Assembly (NCBI GenBank): GCA_019455285.1
Contig: JACFMS010000009.1
Coordinates: 1 to 64,000 of the forward strand
Direction of reading: 5' to 3'
Length of the DNA stretch: 64,000 nt
From: Sphingomonadales bacterium
Lineage (GTDB): Bacteria; Pseudomonadota; Alphaproteobacteria; Sphingomonadales; Govanellaceae
Shown here: piece by piece, positions 59,185 through 64,000 of the stretch
How the letters are laid out: every line of letters begins with the position of its first letter
How positions within the stretch are numbered: position 1 is the first letter of the stretch
Program-made: the position numbers and the translations under genes
The notes under the pieces: generated by a model
Told to the model about the DNA's origin: nothing
Database searches by the model: none
What the model saw: the letters and a program-made list of their open reading frames with translations, nothing else

Positions 59185-61836
59185 ATGAAGCGGATACTGG
59201 CGGGTGTGGGGACATTCTTGCGCGGCTGGCTTGAACGAGCCGCCGCAGGCTCGCGTTTGGCGACGCCGCAGAAGGATAGCGAGGAGCTGCCGGCGGCGGT
59301 GTTTGACCGTGAATTGGCGGTCATCGCCGAACGCCGTCAGGCGGCGGGTCTGCCGGGTCCGAAGGGCGTGCGGCCGTCGGCTTCCCTGGGGCTGGTGGGC
59401 CTGTGTCTGTCGGGCGGCGGCATTCGATCGGCGACCTTCAATTTGGGGGTGGTGCAGACCCTGCACAAACGCGGGCTATGGCGGTTTGTGGACTATTTAT
59501 CCACCGTATCGGGCGGCGGCTATCTGGGCGGCGCGCTGAGCAGTCTTTACGCCCACGCGACGACGGAGGATGCCCTAAACACGCTCCTCGACGATCTGCC
59601 GGAAGGCGCGGCGTCCCGGCACTTACGCGACCACTCTAATTATTTGCTGCCGCGCCAGTTTCTGGCCGGGTTGCGTCTGCCGGGACTGTTTTTGCGCGGC
59701 CTTCTGGTCAACCTTCTCATTCTGCTGCCGCTGATCGCCGCGGCGTCACTGGCGACCTTATGGATCGCCGGCGAGGCGACGCGGGAAGCCAGCATGACCA
59801 CGGAGTTGACCGTTCGCGTCGATCCCGAGGGCCACTCGCGATGGCTGGCGGCGGGGGAGGGCGATCGCTACCGCCGCTACCTGAATTTGCGCGACAGCGT
59901 GCGTGACTATGCCATCAACGATGAGCTACCGATCCCCGATGACGTAGCGATCTTAAAGCCGCCGCGCGGGGTGATGGTCGGCGACCAGCCGGGCCGGCAA
60001 GTGGTGGTGATGCCGCTTCCGGAGGCCGGCCGCGTGCCGGTGACCTTCATTCCCGCCTTTGAAGGCGAGGCGACGCTGTTCATTCGCGCCTGGCAACAAG
60101 CGCCGAACGCTGATCCGGCGGCCGTCACCGTCGATCCGGTGACCAGGCTGCATGAGCTTTCCATCGGATGGTTGGGCAGCGCGGTGGCCTTGGTGCTCTT
60201 GGTGCTGGCGCTCTATCCTGTGGCGCAATGGTTTGCCGAGCGCGGGCGCGCGCCCACTTGGCAGAGCCGTGATCTGTTCACCCGCTGGGTTACCGGCGGC
60301 GTGTTGTTATCCATCGCCGCCGCGGCGTTCGTCAGCGCGCAACCTTTGGCCATCTACTACTTCGATCTCTTGGGCGAAGTCTCGGTGCCGGGGGTTGGTG
60401 ATTTGAGCGAAACCTTGACGCTTATCGGCAGCGTTGCCACCGGGCTTGGCGCGTTATTCTCCGGCTCTCTCGGCCAACGTGCGCCGCGCCTTTTGCGCCG
60501 GCTCGGCATGGCGACCTTCGCCGCCTTGGGGCCGTTGACCGTGTGGCTCCTTTATTTGACGCTAACGCGCTGGATCATCATCCCCGAAACCGCGCCCCGC
60601 TGGCTCCTGGATCTTGCCGCCGCCACGGCGCGCACGTTGAGCGACGGCCACTTTGCAGCTGAGCTTGCCGTCATCGCCGAGGCCATCCATCGCGGGCTTG
60701 ATTTTCTCTATGACCAATGGCTGTGGCCGGAGCCGACCAGGAGCATGGCGGTGGCGACGCTGGTGTGCGCGGTTTTTGTCGGGCTGACCACGCGGCTTTT
60801 TTATGACGTCAACGCCACCTCGTTTCACCGCTTCTACCGCGACCGCCTGAGCCGCGCCTACTTGATGGGCCGGGCGCAGCGCGACGGTACTATAAGTCAT
60901 GCCGATGATCTGAAATTGTCGGCGTTGTCGCCGCACGCGCCCTATCATCTGATCAACACCACGCTCAATCTGCAAGGCTCGCGGCGCGGCAATCTGCGCG
61001 GCCGCAACGCCGCTTTTTTTCTGATGAGCCGGGAATATGTCGGCAGCCAGCTCACCGGCTATCGATCGACCAGGGACATGGAGGCGCTGCATCCCGCCCT
61101 TGATCTTGGCACGGCGATGGCGATCTCCGGCGCGGCCGCCGCGCCCAACATGGGGCGGGCGACCAAGAAGGGACTGACCTTCGCGCTGACATTGCTCAAC
61201 GTGCGCTTAGGCTATTGGCTGCCCCATCCGCGGCTGTTCGCCGCGCCGTTTTATCATCAAACAATGCTCGGACGGTTGATGCAAAGGCTGGCGGCGCCCT
61301 TGGTGCGAGCGACGCCGTGGCACCTGATGAAAGAAATGTTGGGCCAGCTTGATGAACGCGGCCGGCTGCTCAACTTGTCGGATGGCGGCCATCTGGAGAA
61401 CTTAGGGTTATACGAACTGTTGCGCCGGCGCTGCCGTTTGATCATCGCCAGCGATGCGGAAGCTGATCCCGGCATGGCGTTTCAGGGTCTGGCCGACGCC
61501 ATTCGCCTGGCGCGCATCGATCTTGGCGTCACCATCGATATCGACATCGACGCCATCCGCGCCAATACTCATGGCCTGAGCGATAAGCATGGCGCTGTCG
61601 GTCGCATTGATTACGGCAATGGCGAAACGGGATGTCTCATTTACATCAAATCGTCTCTTACTGGCGACGAAAACGTCTACGTGGAAAAATACAAGGCGCT
61701 CGACATCACCTTTCCGCACCAAACCACCGCTGATCAGTTCTTCGACGAGGAGCAATTCGAAGCCTACCGCGCGCTGGGTGCCCATGCGGCGGATTGCGTG
61801 CTGGCGGAGGCCAAGGAAGTTTTGGCAGGGATTTGA
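59185..61836 (+). CDS. Patatin-like phospholipase with an internal multi-helix membrane region
   Basis: About 883 residues. The patatin oxyanion motif is GLCLSGGGIRSATFNLGVV (about 73-91), the nucleophile is Ser109 in STVSGGGYLGG, and the catalytic Asp733 is in LSDGGHLENLGLYELL. Between them is a roughly 600-residue stretch with about five membrane helices (for example LLVNLLILLPLIAAASLATLWIAG and VALVLLVLALYPVAQWF), far larger than in soluble patatins. It should hydrolyse phospholipid acyl chains while anchored in a membrane. Start ATG 59185 is used; ATG 59158 and TTG 59137 are alternatives. It diverges from the muramidase gene. Confidence 0.85.
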   Translation: MKRILAGVGTFLRGWLERAAAGSRLATPQKDSEELPAAVFDRELAVIAERRQAAGLPGPKGVRPSASLGLVGLCLSGGGIRSATFNLGVVQTLHKRGLWRFVDYLSTVSGGGYLGGALSSLYAHATTEDALNTLLDDLPEGAASRHLRDHSNYLLPRQFLAGLRLPGLFLRGLLVNLLILLPLIAAASLATLWIAGEATREASMTTELTVRVDPEGHSRWLAAGEGDRYRRYLNLRDSVRDYAINDELPIPDDVAILKPPRGVMVGDQPGRQVVVMPLPEAGRVPVTFIPAFEGEATLFIRAWQQAPNADPAAVTVDPVTRLHELSIGWLGSAVALVLLVLALYPVAQWFAERGRAPTWQSRDLFTRWVTGGVLLSIAAAAFVSAQPLAIYYFDLLGEVSVPGVGDLSETLTLIGSVATGLGALFSGSLGQRAPRLLRRLGMATFAALGPLTVWLLYLTLTRWIIIPETAPRWLLDLAAATARTLSDGHFAAELAVIAEAIHRGLDFLYDQWLWPEPTRSMAVATLVCAVFVGLTTRLFYDVNATSFHRFYRDRLSRAYLMGRAQRDGTISHADDLKLSALSPHAPYHLINTTLNLQGSRRGNLRGRNAAFFLMSREYVGSQLTGYRSTRDMEALHPALDLGTAMAISGAAAAPNMGRATKKGLTFALTLLNVRLGYWLPHPRLFAAPFYHQTMLGRLMQRLAAPLVRATPWHLMKEMLGQLDERGRLLNLSDGGHLENLGLYELLRRRCRLIIASDAEADPGMAFQGLADAIRLARIDLGVTIDIDIDAIRANTHGLSDKHGAVGRIDYGNGETGCLIYIKSSLTGDENVYVEKYKALDITFPHQTTADQFFDEEQFEAYRALGAHAADCVLAEAKEVLAGI

Positions 61837-61932
61837 TTTATATACAAATATCTAATGGCTTGAAGAAACAATAAGTTGCGTAAGAAGTAGTGAAGGGAGT
61901 AAATTATTATAGGAAGGTAGTGTAGGTAGGGT

Positions 61933-62109
61933 ATGACTAGAGATCAGCATCAAGCTATTAAAAAGGCCATTGATAAGTATACGAAAGAGGCCACCAAGTC
62001 TCCTCGGTCGGCGCGGGCTGCATTGGTGAAGGAAGGCATTTACCTTAGCAGCGGTAAATTAGCCCCAAAATTTGCTGAACCCCTCGAGAAGCCAACCGTT
62101 AAGAAATGA
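61933..62109 (+). CDS. 58-residue protein upstream of the ADP-ribosyltransferase-like gene
   Basis: 58 residues, charged and soluble: MTRDQHQAIKKAIDKYTKEA, then SPRSARAALVKEGIYLSSGKLAPKFAEP. The 'SPxxAR..LvkeGIY...GKLaP.f' pattern resembles small proteins found in front of toxin-like genes, but no family name can be given. Its stop overlaps the next gene's ATG (ATGA), so the two are translationally coupled. The base composition is AT-richer than the surroundings. A role as antitoxin is a hypothesis from gene order and size. Confidence 0.7.
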   Translation: MTRDQHQAIKKAIDKYTKEATKSPRSARAALVKEGIYLSSGKLAPKFAEPLEKPTVKK

Positions 62110-62690
62110 GCCGTCTTCATACGTCGTTTGTTCTGGCCTACCACGGCTGTGATCAGAAGATCGGCGAGAAAATACTTTCAGGCAAGGCAACTTTCGAAAA
62201 AAGCGAAGAAGATTATGACTGGCTAGGGCCAGGTGTTTATTTTTGGGAGTCAGACCCGCAACGCGCCAAAGAGTGGGCGGAAGATAAAAAGCGTCGCGGA
62301 GTACTGAAGAAGCCCTTTGTCATCGGCGCCGCCATTGACCTTGGGCATTGTCTGGACCTCATGAGCAGGGAAGACCTGTCTCTACTAAAAAAAGCGTACG
62401 ATTCATTGAGCGAAATTCATGAGAAGGATTCCGAGCTTGGGCCACTGCCCACAAATTCCGGCGGTGATGACAAGTTTATGCGACGGCTGGATTGCGCAGT
62501 TATCAAGCGCCTGCACTATATTATTGCCGGTAATGAAAATTTGCAGCCCTATGATACAGTCAGGGGACTTTTCACCGAAGGAAAACCGCTCTTTCCTGGC
62601 AGCGGCTTCCAGGAGCGGAGCCATGTCCAAATTGCGGTTTGCAATTTTGACAGCATCAAAGGCGTATTCCGCGTTAAGTTATCCTCTTAA
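62106..62690 (+). CDS. PARP-like ADP-ribosyltransferase candidate
   Basis: 194 residues. The N-terminal part LAYHGCDQKIGEKILSG and DYDWLGPGVYFWESDPQRAKEWAEDKK align with the first two motifs of PARP-type transferases (His13 and Tyr45), and VQIAVCNFDSIKGVFRV near the end fits the third motif, with Gln175 where PARPs have Glu. An H-Y-Q triad suggests mono-ADP-ribosylation or a loss of activity. GC content is clearly lower than in neighbouring genes, so recent transfer is likely. Its stop overlaps the convergent Lrp gene by 4 bases. Target unknown. Confidence 0.65.
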   Translation: MSRLHTSFVLAYHGCDQKIGEKILSGKATFEKSEEDYDWLGPGVYFWESDPQRAKEWAEDKKRRGVLKKPFVIGAAIDLGHCLDLMSREDLSLLKKAYDSLSEIHEKDSELGPLPTNSGGDDKFMRRLDCAVIKRLHYIIAGNENLQPYDTVRGLFTEGKPLFPGSGFQERSHVQIAVCNFDSIKGVFRVKLSS

Positions 62691-63112
62691 CGCTCGAACT
62701 TGGTAGAGAGCACGATCGACGATGTGGTACGCTCGATCCCCGGAATGCGGCCGATTTCATCGAGCATGGCGTCGATCTCGCCGGTGGTGTCGGCGCGGAT
62801 GATGGCGATGAGGTCATAGTGGCCGCTCACCGCGTGCAGGGCGCGCAGTCCCGCCATCTGCTTTAGGGCCATTGTCACCCGTTCGGCGAGTTTCGGATTG
62901 ACGCTGATCATGACATGCGCGGTGATCTGCCGCGCGGCGTGCGCGTCGCGGTAGCGCACCGTATAGCCGCCGATGACCCCCGACCGCTCCAGGCGATTGA
63001 GGCGGTCCTGCACGGTGGAGCGCGACAGGCCCAGCCGGCGCGCCAGCACCGCCGTGGGCCAGCGGGCGTTTTCCTCCAATAACCTCAGCAAGGCCTGGTC
63101 CGTCTCATCCAT
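62687..63112 (-). CDS. Lrp/AsnC-family transcriptional regulator
   Basis: 141 residues: helix-turn-helix (MDETDQALLRLLEENARWPTAVLARRLGLSRSTVQDRLNRLERSGVIGGYTV) and RAM domain (ITAHVMISVNPKLAERVTMALKQMAGLRALHAVSGHYDLIAIIRADTTGEIDAMLDEIGRIPGIERTTSSIVLST). It diverges from the saccharopine-dehydrogenase-like gene and probably controls it in response to an amino acid such as lysine; the effector is inference. Confidence 0.93.
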   Translation of the reverse strand: MDETDQALLRLLEENARWPTAVLARRLGLSRSTVQDRLNRLERSGVIGGYTVRYRDAHAARQITAHVMISVNPKLAERVTMALKQMAGLRALHAVSGHYDLIAIIRADTTGEIDAMLDEIGRIPGIERTTSSIVLSTKFER

Positions 63113-63113
63113 T

Positions 63114-63128
63114 CCGTCATTATGACGG
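63114..63128. promoter_or_regulatory. 15-bp palindrome overlapping the Lrp gene leader
   Basis: CCGTCAT-T-ATGACGG is a perfect inverted repeat with 7-bp arms that begins 2 bases before the Lrp-type gene's start codon and lies 108 bases before the divergent gene. Its size fits an Lrp-family site. Bound protein would block its own gene directly. Confidence 0.5.
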
Positions 63129-63235
63129 ATATTATTATCAAATCAACGGAAAAATTTCGGCAATTCGTCAGATTGCTCCCTTCATTCCAACGGCCAGGCT
63201 TATTACCATTTAAGGAAATTCGGATGGAGGTTCTG

Positions 63236-64000
63236 ATGACGCCGATTCTTCTCTTGGGCGCCGGTAAGATCGGCGCGATGATTGCCGAACTGTTGAGCCG
63301 GACGGGCGAGTATGAGGTCACGGTGGCCGACCGCGACGCCGATGGCTTGAAACGTTTGGGGCTGAACCCGGCGGTCAAAACCCGGGTGCTTGACGTCACC
63401 CATCACGAGGCGCTGAAAAATGCGCTGGCCGGCAAGTATGCGGTCCTAAGCGCCTGCCCGTTCAACGTCACGCCGCTGATCGCCACCGCCGCCAAGGAAG
63501 CGGGCGTCCATTACTTCGACCTCACCGAGGACGTGGAAAGCACCCGCATCGTCAAGGAACTGGCGAAGGACGCCAAGACCGCCTTCGTGCCGCAGTGCGG
63601 CTTGGCGCCGGGTTTTATTTCCATCGTCGCCTACGATCTCGCCAAGCGCTTCGACACCCTGCACAATGTTCATATGCGGGTCGGCGCGCTGCCGAAATAT
63701 CCCTCGAACGCCTTAAAATACAATCTTACCTGGTCCACCGACGGCCTGATCAACGAATACTGCAACCCGTGCGAGGCGGTGGTGGACGGTGAGCTGCGCG
63801 AAGTGCCGCCGCTGGAGGAAAAAGAAAGCTTCTCGCTCGACGGCATTGATTACGAAGCATTCAACACCTCGGGCGGACTGGGCACGCTGTGCGAAACGTT
63901 GGCCGGCCGGGTCGATAATCTCAATTACCGCACCGTGCGCTATCCCGGTCACTGCGAGATCATGAAGATGCTTATTCGCGATCTGCGCCTAGGCGAACGG
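63236..64000 (+). CDS. Saccharopine dehydrogenase/lysine 6-dehydrogenase-like oxidoreductase, N-terminal part
   Basis: 255 codons are present and the frame runs off the window. The NADP-binding start MTPILLLGAGKIGAMIAELLSRTGEYEVTVADRDADGLKRL, VLSACPFNVTPLIATAAKEAGVHYFDLTEDVESTRIV and FVPQCGLAPGFISIVAYDLAKRFDTLHNVHMRVGALPKYPSNALKYNLTWSTDGLINEYCNPCEAVVDGE match saccharopine-dehydrogenase-type enzymes acting on lysine-derived substrates. GGAGG lies 5 bases before ATG 63236; an in-frame ATG at 63224 is an alternative. It faces an Lrp-type regulator. Confidence 0.9.
   Translation, partial: MTPILLLGAGKIGAMIAELLSRTGEYEVTVADRDADGLKRLGLNPAVKTRVLDVTHHEALKNALAGKYAVLSACPFNVTPLIATAAKEAGVHYFDLTEDVESTRIVKELAKDAKTAFVPQCGLAPGFISIVAYDLAKRFDTLHNVHMRVGALPKYPSNALKYNLTWSTDGLINEYCNPCEAVVDGELREVPPLEEKESFSLDGIDYEAFNTSGGLGTLCETLAGRVDNLNYRTVRYPGHCEIMKMLIRDLRLGER

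Noticed and set aside
58421..61836. Type VI secretion effector locus
   Set aside because: The enzyme families fit effectors, but no VgrG, Hcp, PAAR, adaptor or immunity gene is present, so the label is not supported.
1..64000. CRISPR arrays, tRNA or rRNA genes, prophage structural genes
   Set aside because: No regularly spaced repeats, cloverleaf-type sequences, rRNA segments or phage morphogenesis genes were seen on reading both strands by eye.

Overview
The window is a gene-dense, GC-rich alphaproteobacterial chromosome segment. The clearest taxonomic markers are CtrA (51747-52466) and the histidine phosphotransferase ChpT (45244-45873), both specific to Alphaproteobacteria, plus a Usg protein, a PutR/PutA pair and a TRAP transporter of the 2-oxo acid type. 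A chemotaxis operon lying directly beside ctrA and fliIJ resembles the arrangement in flagellated Rhodospirillales-like bacteria; that placement is inference. I saw no rRNA, tRNA or CRISPR array.

Layout. 1-4103: end of a zinc-type quinone oxidoreductase, a PadR regulator with its HAAS/sensor membrane partner, and a DPP-IV-type peptidase. 4114-9896: a TRAP transporter with a 2-hydroxyacid dehydrogenase and an FAD-linked lactate-type dehydrogenase, a likely hydroxy/keto acid uptake and oxidation unit. 9987-17388: small exported protein, anchored protein, MATE pump, O-antigen-ligase-like polymerase with a beta-helix partner, and a ferredoxin-NADP reductase. 17439-20953: His-rich exported protein, PepSY protein with a two-component pair, and a glycine-zipper lipoprotein. 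21122-30125: phenylacetate catabolism genes (paaX, paaK, thiolase, paaI, paaG, paaN, paaH) without the ring-epoxidase genes. 30201-37264: M20 hydrolase, acyl-CoA dehydrogenase, a type II toxin-antitoxin pair beside a broken HigA remnant, and putR/putA. 37330-45140: pirin/WrbA/LysR, MobB, Tag, YgfZ, dihydroorotase, Usg, LysE-type exporter and CysQ.

45244-54468 is the motility and cell-cycle core: chpT-cheA-cheW-cheY-cheB-cheR on one strand, ctrA facing it, then fliI-fliJ. TTAACC-type CtrA half sites lie in the ctrA/fliI gap and upstream of chpT and cheA. In other Alphaproteobacteria ChpT passes phosphate from CckA to CtrA, so part of that relay is encoded next to the chemotaxis genes here.

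54472-62690 is accessory and the least explained part: an IS481-like transposase whose third catalytic acidic residue is replaced, an ECF sigma factor, two DUF2589 proteins, a pesticin-like muramidase, a divergent membrane-spanning patatin phospholipase, and a lower-GC pair made of a 58-residue protein and a PARP-like ADP-ribosyltransferase candidate with an H-Y-Q triad. This is the best candidate for an undescribed system. The window ends with an Lrp regulator diverging from a saccharopine-dehydrogenase-like gene cut by the edge. Three families of palindromic intergenic repeats (28429, 30122, 41886) were seen.
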